Positions 34,218-46,148 of a DNA stretch of 64,000 nucleotides are shown piece by piece. The position numbers and the translations under genes are program-made. The number at the start of each line of letters is the position of its first letter. The first letter of the stretch is position 1. Source of the stretch: Alentia gelatinosa (lineage: Eukaryota > Annelida > Polychaeta > Phyllodocida > Polynoidae); assembly GCA_950022655.1 (NCBI GenBank), contig OX465582.1, positions 96,176,704 through 96,240,703 on the forward strand. The letters are read 5' to 3'. The notes beneath the pieces are model-generated. The model was not told the DNA's origin. It saw only the letters and a list, made by a program, of their open reading frames with translations, and did not search any database.

Positions 34218-35316
34218 AATTACATGGGGTAGATTGGGAGTTTCGCATCCCTAATGATCATATATGCATTTTCTAAGCAGCCATCCTCTGCAATGAGATA
34301 TGGTCTTCTGTGAACATTATTTGTAGTTTATCCCACGGTGGCATCAGCTCAGGAACGTCTATGGAATCAATGGCCCTGTCCGAATGACCCCGGATCACTG
34401 AGGGTGGCGTGGGATTCTGTGTGGAGGTGGCGGGGGGTGTGTGTTTCGGGGATTAGGGATGGGGGTCAGTGGCTAGTCGGGAAAGGTGGATGGATAAGCC
34501 TGGTATGTGGGTGGGGCTGGGGTGTTGTAAAAGCAATCTGAGTACCTTTAGGCAGGATACAGAATATGAAATCCGGATTTCCTTTTCCATCGTTATAGGT
34601 GATTCAGGCCGGGTTAGGGAGTTAGGTGCTGGGAAACGTCGGGGGAGGTCCGTGGTTATAATGGAATATTTGGGCAAGTATTTGGACACTCTGGGCTGTT
34701 AGTCTTTAGGGTAGAGAAGCACATTACACATGTTATTGGACAGTATGTAATGTGAGAGGATCTGAAATATTCTAGTAAAACATATCCACCTTGTTTGGAC
34801 GTCCTCTTGTACCGTGTTTCTTTCGATAGAAATATTAAACGAGGTCCCAGAAATGTATACCTCCAAATTGAAATAGATATTGAAATATTTGCCAAAATCA
34901 TGACTATGTCAAGCCACGATCCCTGAGGATGGTTTGGTATGGCACAAGTCACTTAGAGGATGTATGTTTAGCTTCTCACAATAAATTAGAATGCATCTTG
35001 TAATTTTATTTTCTTTGTATATGTTGTGATAATATTTTACAATAATTTTATGTTCATTTCTTATGGTGATATTTCATATCAGTCTGTGTTCTCAATCATT
35101 CTATATACTGCTTTATTACCCACCCAATACGGAGTCCCCATACTAAGCCTATGGAGCCTCCAGATCGCTACTGAGTAGAATATGGAAAGCCGGCTTTTTC
35201 GGCCACCTGACGGGCATTATAGGAACTGTTTATATAAACAATGCTCGGCACTTGCATCGAATTTCTAATTATTTACAAGATTTTTTCCCCTAATAATTAG
35301 TCGAAAGGTGCGTAAT
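34218..35316. other. Non-coding stretch
   Basis: G-rich open frames at 34338-34702 exist on both strands, without recognisable domains. No gene called. Confidence 0.5.
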
Positions 35317-35464
35317 AAATACAACATTACCATGATTTCGATCTGTGTGGCCGTATTCTCTTTGTAGATGACGCTACGCAATACTCCTCGCTATCACTCG
35401 GGGTTTACTTCACATCAACTACGTGGAGAATACGGCCACCGAAATCATGGTAATATTGTGTATA
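35317..35464. mobile_element. Palindromic MITE-like hairpin, about 148 bp
   Basis: Arms ACATTACCATGATTTCG...GTGGCCGTATTCTC and their complement pair with one six-base interruption around a loop of about 65 bp. Confidence 0.7.
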
Positions 35465-36169
35465 TACTCACTCGCGTCAATTGCGTATTCAGTGTATGTG
35501 TGTATTTGCTTCCATTGTGTGGTATGACAATATTAGGAATACCGTAGCAGAGGTTGGTGTCTATGTGACTTCCCTACAAAGATACATAACAATTTATGAT
35601 TCACTGCCTTAGTACCTCATCAAACATTAATCCCATATCGTATTTGCCACCAAGCCATAACACTATTACATGCCACAATCTGTCGATGACACCTTCTACA
35701 ATTGCTACAAACGAATCAATAACAGCAGTGACCTTTATATAAGGGAAATCTGCCTTAAGGTGTGCTGCCCACCATTAGTTTCCAGTATGAAATTTTCGCC
35801 TGGATATATTCATGTACGTTTATATGTACGGTATTAGCGAACGATGAATGGACTTTTCCATTTTATCAATGGTATTCTTTAACAATTTGGTGCAATACTT
35901 GAACATCTGGGTTATTTCATGACAGAACTATGTGATTGTTGACAAACCAGGTAGGAGAAATCCATTAACTGTATCCCTATCTTACACCAAGCCTTGACAG
36001 AGATCGTGATTGGAGCCAGGACAACCATTGCACGAGGTTACAGGTACCTTACCCTTATGATGCACACAATAATAAGAACCCAGCCAAGAGAATGTGAAGA
36101 GCTGCAGGCATGTAATGGGTTTCAGAGAGGGGCATTATACATGTCTACCGATTCATGAGATTGGATCTG
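35465..36169. other. Non-coding stretch
   Basis: No gene or structured repeat recognised. Confidence 0.5.
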
Positions 36170-36729
36170 GGAGCTGTTTCAAAAGTCGGGAGGGTGCTAA
36201 ACGAGATTCCTATATACCTATGGGTGTACACTCTATGCTTACACCACGCTCTGGGGGGTGGAGTAACTATCTGATACTACCCAAGGTTGGTATACTACCC
36301 AAGGTTGCCGTATACTACCCAAGGTTGACATTTAGACCAATCAGATTGTCTCTTATTAAACAACATTTGAAGGTATATAGGAATAGGGAAACCAAGTACC
36401 AGTGAAAGGAAGTCAAAATTACTCGGTAAGGCTTGGAAAAATTACTGCCCGCGGCCAGGGCCTTGGGCAGTAATTTTTCCAAGCCTTACCTCGTAACTTT
36501 GACTTCCTTTCACCGGAACATAGTTTCCCTCTAGTACTCACCGCCAAAGCAAGAGCTAAACAACTGCACCTGAAGTGTCGCTGTCGAGGTGGAGGTGCCG
36601 CTCGCTATTGGGTATTGGTAACGGTTTTGGTGCCGCTTTGATTCAAAGTGTCGCTCGCTGTTGCCAGCCTCTCGTTTTGAAATGCGACGTGCCGCTGGCG
36701 AGACTTCATTCGACTTTTGAAACAGCTCC
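36170..36729. mobile_element. Element with perfect 19-bp terminal inverted repeats, hosting a nested MITE
   Basis: GGAGCTGTTTCAAAAGTCG at 36170-36188 and its exact complement at 36711-36729. The interior holds a family F element (36206-36532) and about 180 bp of unique GC-richer DNA with repeated GTCGCTCGCT/GCCGCTCGCT phrases. A target duplication is not clear. Confidence 0.7.
36206..36532. mobile_element. Family F double-hairpin MITE with internal 20-bp repeats
   Basis: The left module runs ATTCCTATATACC to GGTATATAGGAAT and contains three copies of TACTACCCAAGGTTG at about 36276-36330. The right module, 36384-36530, is a near-perfect 145-bp palindrome with arms AGGGAAACCA...TTACTGCCCG. Other copies: 55747-56149 and, inverted, 58945-59271. 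Confidence 0.8.
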
Positions 36730-37210
36730 AAGGATTCATTCCAACCTGACACTAACAACAATGTGTGCTTTAAGATATTTGTCAAATTAAATCTGATTTA
36801 TTTCTGTCAATAGAAAGAATACTTCAACCCGATGTCCACTATCTATTATTTGTTTATAGTCAGACACTTGTTTCAGTCTGGTGTTCTATTAAAAATCCAT
36901 TCGTCCAGGGTGTGGGCTTGTTTCTTCGCGTTAATCGCAAGTCAATGACAACTATGATTCAGGGAGTGAAATAGACCAAGCCTTTTTTATATTGGCCGAT
37001 TATTGTGCACCGATGCAGGAACCACCAACACAAGATCGTTGAATGGAAACGGGCCAGCATTTGAAATGGTGACTGACTAGTTTGGCGAAAATTACGCAAT
37101 AACACAACTACCCACCGATTCAGACGAGCCTCAAAGTATTTCGAATATTTCAATATGCACATGTGAAATGCATTCAAGACATGGTATCCACTGCACCCTA
37201 ACGGATTATG

Positions 37211-37985
37211 CAGAGGAGGTGTGAAGTGCAGCGCCCCCTATCGTTTTGGCATGGACTCAAATGACAGCTGATGCAGATTCCTATGCTAAAGTATAGCAAA
37301 AATAGGCTAAATAGTAACAGCTACTACATACAAACTGTTAGTGCTCTATCAAAAATCTTTTCAGATATTGATAGAGTGGCATCTAATTTATTCTAAACCA
37401 CAGTAGAGCTCAATAGAGCTCCACGTTTTATGGTTGTTTTGTGTTGTGGAATACAACCTTTTTTCTCACAAATTCCAATGTTCAACCTATGACAGGAAAC
37501 CTTACACTGGCAACCAGAGCTACAAAATGATAGCTCTGGTCGGGTTAAATCCAAATGTCGCCATGACCCTTTGCTGGTTCCCACCTGTGTAGTACTTATA
37601 CCTTTAGATAGGAATACGCCATCTGGTGAATATTGGGTGCATTAAAGGGTAAAATATGTTTGTTATACAATGTCGTAACCTCAAAGCCAATTTTCCATTA
37701 TCTTTATTCCTTTCTTGTGTACTATTTCATAATATTTTGAATGTAATTTGTGGTATCTTTGTCACTTTGTTAGCAATAGATATTTCATATTAAGTATATC
37801 TGCTTTTATAGTATTCATAGAATACAACTCGGTTTGAGGTGAACACAAAAGGGATACCCAGGGGATACCGTGTGTGATTTAACCCGACCAACCCCTATAT
37901 CGTAGAAGGGGTTGGTTGCCAAACTAAGGAAACCTTAGCTATGGCTAAGTCGGTATAGGGGGCGCTGCGCTTCACACCTCCTCTG
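37211..37985. mobile_element. 775-bp DNA transposon-derived element with 9-bp target duplication
   Basis: Terminal inverted repeats of about 30 bp begin CAGAGGAGGTGTGAAGTGCA and, from the right, CAGAGGAGGTGTGAAGCGCA. Direct repeats CGGATTATG flank both ends (37202-37210 and 37986-37994). The CAGAGG end recalls hAT elements (8-bp duplications), whereas a 9-bp duplication is typical of Mutator-like ones. No transposase frame is visible; non-autonomous. Confidence 0.8.
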
Positions 37986-38037
37986 CGGATTATGTGTCAC
38001 CAAAGTGGAGTCGGTGACCACCACCAACAGAGTTTTA

Positions 38038-38319
38038 GGCCCGGCGTCCACCTACTACGATAGAATCGTAGACCTCCCGATATGGCACCGATACAAAATG
38101 TCAAAATCGGTGCCATATCGGGAAGGTGCAAAATTGTAGACATATGTCTAGACATGCCAATCCACCACGCATTGTATGGGGATTTTATCGGTGTCTAATC
38201 GCAGAAATGTGGTCAACTGCCCCGATATTAGGTGACCTTCCGACGCAATTTTGATTTTTTATCGGGAGGTGCATCGTAGAGCATATCGGTGCCATATCGT
38301 AGTAGGTGGACGCCGGGCC
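38038..38319. mobile_element. Family A MITE, 282 bp, with exact TTA duplication
   Basis: GGCCCGGCGTCCACCTACTA start, GTAGGTGGACGCCGGGCC end, flanked by TTA at 38035-38037 and 38320-38322. A clean reference copy for the family. Confidence 0.9.
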
Positions 38320-38806
38320 TTAGGGTCTCCCAAAGAATCGGCGCTATTTTCATCGGCCAATGGGAACGAGGTTTATGCTGTAGCGCGAACGGTTAGGAAA
38401 TGAATATAGTGTATGATGGTTGGCATGTTGGTGCAACGAGACCTCTGGGTGAAAGGCTAGTCTGCCATATTTGCAGATCAACCTATAGGCCTGTTTCCAT
38501 TGGATGATTTCCCATCACCGATCTGCAGTCAGGAACCACCGACAGACTTTTGGCACTGTGGACCCAGTATCGGTCAATGGAAACAACCAAGGTCGTGAAA
38601 TGCCTCACAACATTTTCTGCCTAGATTATGCAATGTGGCACCACCCATAACTGAGTGAAAGCTAGGACACTGAGTGGAATCTACTACCCCTTAGCGATTT
38701 TTCTATACTAACGCACAGTCAGTGACAGACTTTCTGTGTAACTAAAAAAGTCTAAGCAATCTTCGTCAGCCAATGGAAACGGGCCTTATGTTATGAGGTC
38801 TTTGTA

Positions 38807-38964
38807 CAGTAAAAACCCGCTTCTGGGACACCTCGCTTAAGGGGGCACCCCACGTAAGGGGTCAATTTGCTCAGAACCGACATTTTTATTTTGTTAATTT
38901 CAACCCCGCTTAAGGGGACACTTTGCTCGGAATGGAGGGTGTACCCTTAAGCGGGGTTTTACTA
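38807..38964. mobile_element. Pogo/Tigger-like MITE with TA duplication
   Basis: CAGTAAAAACCCGCT at the left, AGCGGGGTTTTACTA at the right, flanked by TA at 38805-38806 and 38965-38966. Internal CGCTTAAGGGG repeats and TTTGCTCGGAATGGAGGG match the copies near 42000 and 58250. Confidence 0.85.
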
Positions 38965-38966
38965 TA

Positions 38967-39427
38967 CTCATACCGCTTGTAGTTTTAAATCATAGTCTCC
39001 TCCTTTAATCAGACTGGATTAAATGAACAGGTAATCAGATTGTAATTATTAACTGTTGATAGATTAGTTCACTCCAGAAATATCTTGAGTGTGATTCCAT
39101 TAACCTGTCGCCGATAGCAATAAAGGAAAGTAAAGCAACGGTGGAGCAATAACAAATGCATAATTGAAAACCTGATGTGATTCCATTATATGACGTAAGA
39201 TATCAACAATGAATAAAACTATGCGCAGTTGCACAGACCTATTTGATATCTAGAATAGATAAGTCATTTGTCTTTTCTAGGAAAATAGTCATATCGAGCA
39301 TGGCCATTCAAGATTTTCCTCTTCATCTTCAAAGAGTTTAATATGGAAATATAAACTAGTAAGGTCGAGCGACCTACTATATGAATAACATTAGAAACCC
39401 TGATACTTGAAATTCTGATATTCCTGA
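38967..39427. other. AT-rich non-coding stretch
   Basis: No gene or repeat recognised. Confidence 0.5.
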
Positions 39428-39708
39428 GGCCTGGCGTCCACCTACTAGATAGAAATTTAGACCTACCGATATGGCACCGATACCAAAAGGAAATATCGGA
39501 GACATATCGGGAAGGTGCAAAATCGTAGACATATGTCTAGACGTGGCAATCCACCACGCATTGTATGGAGTTTTTATCAGTGTCTAATCGCGGAAACGTG
39601 GTCAACTGCCCCGATATTAGGTGACCTTCCGACGTGATTTTGATTGTTTATCGGAAGGTGCATCGTAGACCATATCGGAGCCATATCGTAGTAGGTGGAC
39701 GCCAGGCC
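39428..39708. mobile_element. Family A MITE, 281 bp
   Basis: GGCCTGGCGTCCACCTACTA start and GTAGGTGGACGCCAGGCC end, flanked by TGA and TAA. Confidence 0.85.
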
Positions 39709-39711
39709 TAA

Positions 39712-40264
39712 TGCGAAGGTGCTATAAGTATGATAAGAATTGTTCTTGTATGCATTAATATATCAACAGAATATGTGTATTGTTTCTGTATATTTAGTCG
39801 AAATACTATAATTTTGTAAAACATTCATTTAGGATGAAAGATATAGTCATGAATAAATTTATAAAAGAAAATCTTAGGGTTTATTACTTTCATATTGAGT
39901 GTGCATGCCTATAGCCTTTGGCTCTGTTCCTAGCTATTAGTTACTAAAAGGATTGCTTCTGACAACCAAGACCTGATGACTGAATCCTGAATTTAAATTA
40001 ACATCTCGAATATTAGTATGATCCACAATCCTCCACAAGGATTCGCTCTAATTGGTGAATGAATTTTGATTGGATAGCTAGGCACTAATTGAAAAAAAAG
40101 CGTGGTTCATTAGTCACCTAGTTCTGGCAGTTAATAAAAGGTTTTCAACAGGACTGGCTAAATCGTTTCGTATCCCGGAAGATATCATGATCATTTCATC
40201 GTGATACGATGCACTTGGATTTTAGGAGTGACGCCGACGAAGTGATTAGCATAGACCACGCTTT
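39712..40264. other. AT-rich non-coding stretch
   Basis: No gene or repeat recognised. Confidence 0.5.
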
Positions 40265-40669
40265 TATCCTACCCCTAATATAAAATCCCATAGGCTTAAC
40301 ATTGACTTTCCGTATGCGCCCGTATGTCGCATACGGATAAAAAATCGCTCCTAGGAGCGTACAAAAAATGTACCAATCAGAAATCAGCAGCTGAAAGTAG
40401 TTCCAATCGCCTTCATAGCAGCAAGGAGAGCTATATGGAGGACTTCAGAAAGTTTTTATCGTGTTTTTTGTTATTATCCTCACATAAAAACATCGTTCAC
40501 AGGGGGTAGGATAAAATAAAAACCTTATTCGTTTTAATCTGGGCTCCCTTATGCGACTCCTAGAGTTTTGGCTCCGGATATCACTCGGCTCCGCCTCGTG
40601 ATACCACTACGCCAAACTCCAGTCGTCGCATACAGGAGCCCAGATTAAAACTGATCCGGTTTTACGATA
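40265..40669. mobile_element. Family B composite MITE, long form, inverted
   Basis: Reverse-complement copy of the 33808-34217 type: begins TATCCTACCCCTAATATAA and ends CCGGTTTTACGATA, with TCACTCGGCTCCGCCTCGTG near 40583-40602. Confidence 0.85.
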
Positions 40670-40671
40670 GC

Positions 40672-41290
40672 ATTGGCCGATTATTCGGCACCGATCCTCA
40701 AGCGGGCACCACCGATTAACGTATTGGGTACACCGACGTCAGTTCGGTGAAATGAAACGTCATATGCAGATAATGCTCATCGATTAATTTGGTAAAGATC
40801 ATGTCAACCACTAACGGATTTTCTCATCTAATAATTTGTGTGTGTCTGGAATGTAGAGTACAAACAGTACATGCATCGTCACAGATAGATTGGTACTTCA
40901 TGGACAAATAAACCTTGTTTCCATTGGCAGACGAAAATGTCACTGAATTTTAGAGTTACCCTCAAAGTCTGCCAGTGGTGGCACTGACTGTATTTATATG
41001 TCGGTATCAATTTTCGGTGACTATGCATTGTATGCACTGTTTCTATAGTATCTTGAAGGGACACACAGATATAAATTTTGTGAATAAAAATCCGCCGATG
41101 GTCATTTTGTTGCGTAATCTATGGCAAATTTATCTTTGATCATTCTCTGCAGGTCTCGTTTCCCTTCACCGATCTGATGTCGCTATACAAAAAAATATTC
41201 ATTGGTGGTGCCTGACTGCAGATTGGTGCTGAAAAATCAGCCAATGGAAACGGGCTTTTATGATAACTCAAAAGTTTTCGTCGACCAAAG
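40672..41290. mobile_element. Family E fragment
   Basis: Diverged family E phrases: TTGGCCGATTATTCGGCACC at the left, CCAATGGAAACGGGC near 41250 and TTCCATTGGCAGACG near 40920. Ends are not clear. Confidence 0.55.
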
Positions 41291-41978
41291 AAAACGGGGT
41301 TTATACTGACAAGATTGGAGTGTGTGCACTTCACATGACTTTCAAACGCCAATCCGTCCCTCAGCATATCGGCATCCTTTTGGCTTAGAGTCAATAATTG
41401 GCAAAAAAAAATGTAATGGCCAGACGAATATTATGGATAAAATAACTTACTTCTCAAACAAATTCCACGATGCATTTATAAAAGGATGAAACCAAATCTC
41501 AGTGCCTAAAGATCCTTTGTATAACTCATTCTGTTCAGAAATACAGGGGTTGGAACCAGTAGTGTTTGAAATGATGCACGATAAAGGGAAGCTTGACATT
41601 TAATCAATAACATTGTTTAATCAGTTTAATTCAAAGAATATTGCTGCAAAATGATAGTTATAAATTTAGTAACGCATTTTTAATAACAGCTTTTTTATTT
41701 CTTTTGGTTCATGGAGTTTTCCCGTTCAGTCATCTTCATATTAGATGCACTCCTAAACATAAAACACAGTCTAGGAACTGGACTCATGTTCCGATCTGTA
41801 CCTATTGCGTGCTATGGCTGGCTTCCTAGGTTAATTACACGGACAAACCTAAGCAGACAGGTTAATTAGATACGCACACATAACGCTATATAACCTCAGG
41901 ATCAATAATCTCATTGCAAATGTTCCACAGGATTCAGTTAGATCCTTTGATAAGAGAATCACATTCAACAAACCATAT
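41291..41978. other. AT-rich non-coding stretch
   Basis: No gene or repeat recognised. Confidence 0.5.
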
Positions 41979-42299
41979 GGGGCCATCCATAAAGTACAGT
42001 TAAGTCCCCCGCTTAAGGGGACAGGTTGCTCGGAACAGAAATTGACATTTAGTTTATTCTAACCCCGCTTAAGGGGATACCTCGCTTAAGGGGACACCTC
42101 GCTTAAGGGGTCACTTTGCTCGGAACAGAGGGTGGCCCCTTAAGCTTACGCACTGAGGAGGGTGGTGCAAAAATGTCGGAAATCTTCCGTATGCTCCTTC
42201 ATATTCTATTGTGTACAGGGTCAGGAGGTGGTGGTGGGGGGGGGGGGGGAGGTTACAAAAATTCGGAAATTCTGCGTACATACTTTGTGGATGGCCCCC
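41979..42299. mobile_element. GGGGCCATCCATAAAGTAC element carrying pogo-like repeats
   Basis: Ends GGGGCCATCCATAAAGTAC and GTACATACTTTGTGGATGGC are inverted, as in the 160-bp copy at 14773. The interior at about 42000-42145 holds CCCGCTTAAGGGG and TTGCTCGGAACAGAGGG blocks of the pogo-like family, so one element has inserted into or recombined with the other. A G-run lies at 42236-42249. Confidence 0.7.
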
Positions 42300-43151
42300 A
42301 TTTGAAAACAACGACGAATATTATGCTTCGGCATCACGAAAATCCCGGGAACTCTGGAAGGGCGTTTACAAGGCAACATGGGCTCTGCAGTCAGCCTCAG
42401 AAAGTCTGATTAGCCTAGGCCTCACCAGGCTGGTGGTCGGGATATTACCATTTCAATTCCACCGGACCCCATCTTCCATTGGCGACCCTCAGGCCTTTCT
42501 TTCGATGACTGTCTGCGAGGCGGACAATTGAACCAATTACTTCTGATTGCTTTCGCCAATAACACAATTTGATTGAGATCTATAATTAATTGATTGATCC
42601 ATCGGGCGCCTGTTTTCTCTGGTGCTGCATCCCAGTGGAACAGAATTAAGATTAACAGAAATATGATGTCAGAATTACTTTGGAAAAGAAAGAACACATA
42701 TTGTATTAGAATAATTGTGCAGTTAAATTTGAAAAGCAGCTCAACCCAGAGCAGAAGGTATTTTACCCTTTAATTGCAGCATGATGCCTGCAAACATTCC
42801 TGGTGGTAGTACAACATGTCTACAGGAATTTTATTTCAATATGCACAGAAATAATTGATCAAATCCCATACAATTCGGGCTAATTGGGCAGTGTATAGTG
42901 TACGATCTAGTTTAATGTGACATTAAATGTTACCATGGTGGTGTCTTCAAATCACATTTCTGGGTTTTGGGTGACTGAAAAATTTTACTGCAGATTTCCC
43001 TTTGAATGCAAACCTTTCAAATATTAGCCTAATCACGATGTATAACATGCGCTACCTTACGTAGCACATTAGTATGAGTTAAAACCTGTCGCTTATGATT
43101 TTAATCTCCCACTAGGTAAAATTTTATGTAATGACATTCCTTTTTATATTA
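42300..43151. other. Non-coding stretch
   Basis: No supportable gene; the frames at 42211-42697 overlap on both strands without a domain. Confidence 0.5.
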
Positions 43152-43416
43152 GGCCCGCCTACTACGATATGGCTCCGATATGGTCTGCGATGCACCTTCC
43201 GATAAACAATCAAAATCGTGTCGGAAGGTCACCTAATATCGGGGCACTTGACCACGTTTCTGCGATTAGACACTGATAAAAACCCCATACGATGCGAAGT
43301 GGATTGGAATGTCTCGACGATTTTGCACCTTCCCGATATGTCTCCGATATTTGGTTTTTGCATCGGTGCCATATCGGTAGGTCTAAATTTCTATCGTATT
43401 AGGTGGACGCCAGGCC
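43152..43416. mobile_element. Family A MITE, inverted relative to 38038, with TTA duplication
   Basis: Starts GGCCCGCCTACTACGATATG, missing a few terminal bases, and ends GTGGACGCCAGGCC. Flanked by TTA at 43149-43151 and 43417-43419. Confidence 0.85.
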
Positions 43417-44740
43417 TTAAGACCAAAACCCACTATAGATTCTCGGATATCGATGTACCTTTATATGAGGCAAAGGAACAATCTTTTGCCTCAGGCGAGG
43501 TATCGGTGAAGAATCGGCCAATGTGGCATCAGAAAGGTATCCACATCTACATCCTACAGAAAGGTGTCAAAGGCCTTGTACCCTCCAGCGCCGATGGTCT
43601 ACGATAGAGATCCCTATAGGCTATGATTGGAAATGGCAAAATCGTAGCCTACCAGGAGGTATTTGGAAGAAGCCTGGAATCATGATCTATGACTTCAATT
43701 AGTTATCAATAGGCTACAACAGGCTGCGGTAGGCTACGAAAAATCAAACATCGGGAGCTCTACAATTGGCGTTTCCAATCATAGCCTATCGGTACCCAAT
43801 AGTGGGCTATTGTAGAGTCAATCGCAAAAACAGGGTCCACTGCCAAAATTTTGTCTGGCTTCCTAATTAAATTTTATTCCAGTCGGAAGGTCAATCGTAA
43901 GGCCTATCGAGACCGGAATCGGCATTGGTGGGTGCAAGGATTAACGTGGACGACAGCCTGTGTGGTTTCGTTTCCACCAATTAACTCCCTTTATCATAAG
44001 CTAGTCTCGATGTATCTGAGGCAAATTTGCACAGGGCGTCGACAATCACAGCGTGATGCAAAAAAAGGGGGTGGTACGAGTAGTCCTAAGCAATTCTGTC
44101 CCATTGTGCGACAGTATTACGATTTTCTACCTCACCCTGTTACGATTCTAGTCGATGGTCAACTCGGGGGGGGGGGGGGGGACTTATCTGTGAGGGACGA
44201 CATCTCTTTGTGTTTCAGACCAATTTCCCCTCACCCAGAGACTAATCATGCCAATTATGGACCACTATCAGTGCACACACAGGGATATTTCCTAAATTCT
44301 TTTGTCGCCGACAACGGGAAGGAACATGTTCCATCTTTTTATCAGGACCGATATCGGAACATGCTACCTCAATGGCTGGAGGGGGTGACACACTGGCGGA
44401 CTCCATTACGATGCCTCGCCTGAGCTTACAACTGTTCCTTTGTTGCCGAGAAAGGAACATTCATGTTCCGAAATCGCACAGTATGTAATGGTTTTAAGAC
44501 TGGTCCTAACCCCCATTGGGAGGCCCCTATGTCTCATTCAATGCACGGGCCGATATTCGGGGATCTCTTGAGACAATTCTATCAATATGTTGATACCTTT
44601 TGTGTCAACCGACGGACTTTACCCCCAGTTGTGTGGCCGGTATCGGCCCTGAATTAGACTCCGGGGATTGAGAAATGGCTATGACGCACACAGATGAAGG
44701 GTTTGCCTTTCCTGGAGACAGGCACAATCATTTGTTGGAT
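43417..44740. other. Composite repeat-like region, no gene
   Basis: Contains inverted phrases such as TAGGCTATGATTGGAAATGG at about 43616 and CGTTTCCAATCATAGCCTAT at about 43770, and a G-run at 44166-44180. The 190-codon frame at 43851-44423 runs through this and includes the G-run, so I regard it as chance. Confidence 0.5.
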
Positions 44741-44756
44741 CACTTTAAGTCATATG

Positions 44757-46148
44757 TACACACCCTCACCTTCAGTCACACCCTCACCCTCAGTCACACC
44801 CTCACCCTCAGTCACACCCTCATCCCTGGACACAAACTTAGACACATCCTCAAACACACCTTTACCTCAGACGCACTCAACCCCAGACACAGCGTCAACC
44901 TCAGATACATCGTCAACCTCAGACACACCTTTACCTTCAGACACACTCAGCCTAAGACACAGCCTCAACCCAAGGCACACACTTAACCTCAGACACACCC
45001 TTACCCCCAGGCACATTCTCAAACACATCCCCATCCTCAGATAAACACACTCAACCTCAGAAACACCCTCAACCTCAGGCACACCCTCACCCTCAGGAAC
45101 ATCCTCAAACATGCCCTCACCCTCAGACACACTCTCAACCTCAGACACACCCTTACCCTCACCCCCAGACACACACCTATCTTCAAACACACACCCAGCC
45201 TCAGACACACCCTCACCCTCACCCCAGTCACACCTTTACCCTCAAACACATCCTCAAACACATACTCACCCTCAGATACCTCCTCAACCTCAGACACATC
45301 CTCACCATCAAACACACACCCAGCCTCAGACACACCCTCACCCTTACCAACAGGCACACCCTTACCCTCAGACACATCTGCAGACACATACTCAACCTCA
45401 GACAACCCTCACCCTCAGATAAATCCTCAACCTCAGGCACACTCCCCTCAGACCCATCCTTACCCTCAAATGCACACCCTCATTCTCATCATCAGGCACA
45501 CCCTTAGCCTCAGACACATCCATGGACACACACTCAGCCTCAGACACATCCTCACCTTCAAACACACCTTTACCCTCAGACATACTCAACCTCAGTCTCA
45601 CCATCACCCTCACTTACATACCCTCACCCTTACCCTCAGACACACCCTCACCCTCAGACACACCCTCACCCTCAGACACACCCTCACCCTCACTCCAGGA
45701 TACACCCTTACCCTCAGACACACCCTCACCCTCAGACACAACCTCACCCTCACTCACACCCTCACCCTCACTCCAAGATACACCCTTACCCTCAGACACA
45801 CCCTCACCCTCACTCCAAGAAACAGCCTCACCCTCAGTCACACCCTCACCCTCAGTCACACCTTCACCCTCAGACACACCCTCACCCTCAGACACACCCT
45901 CACCCTCACTCACACCCTCACCCTCACTCCAAGATACACCCTTACCCTCAGACACACCCTCACCCTCAGACACACCCTCACCCTCAGACACACACTTACC
46001 CTCACTCCAAGATACACCCTTACCCTCAGACACACCCTCACCCTCAGACACACCCTCACCCTCAGACACACCCTCACTCCAAGATACACCCTCACCCTCA
46101 GACACACACTTAACCTCAGACACATTTTCATCCTCATCCTCAGACCTT
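44757..46148. repeat. 18-bp minisatellite array, about 1.4 kb
   Basis: Dominated by the unit ACACCCTCACCCTCAGAC and close variants, with the purest part at 45615-46120. Every 18 bp is six codons, so all frames stay open for long distances (LTLRHT, PSPSDT and, on the minus strand, SEGEGV type). These frames are artefacts. Pyrimidine/A-rich on the plus strand, with no G-quadruplex runs. Confidence 0.9.

Larger units (their letters stand above)
36975..38790. mobile_element. Family E region, interrupted by two other elements
   Basis: Family E phrases (CACCGATGCAGGAACCACC, GAATGGAAACGGGCC, TTCCATTGGATGATTTCCCA, CCAATGGAAACGGGCC) occur on both sides of the element at 37211-37985 and of the family A MITE at 38038-38319. 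The host copy was therefore present first. Confidence 0.6.

Noticed and set aside
43851..44423. 190-codon frame
   Set aside because: Crosses inverted-repeat DNA and a G-run, and has no domain or protein-like periodicity.
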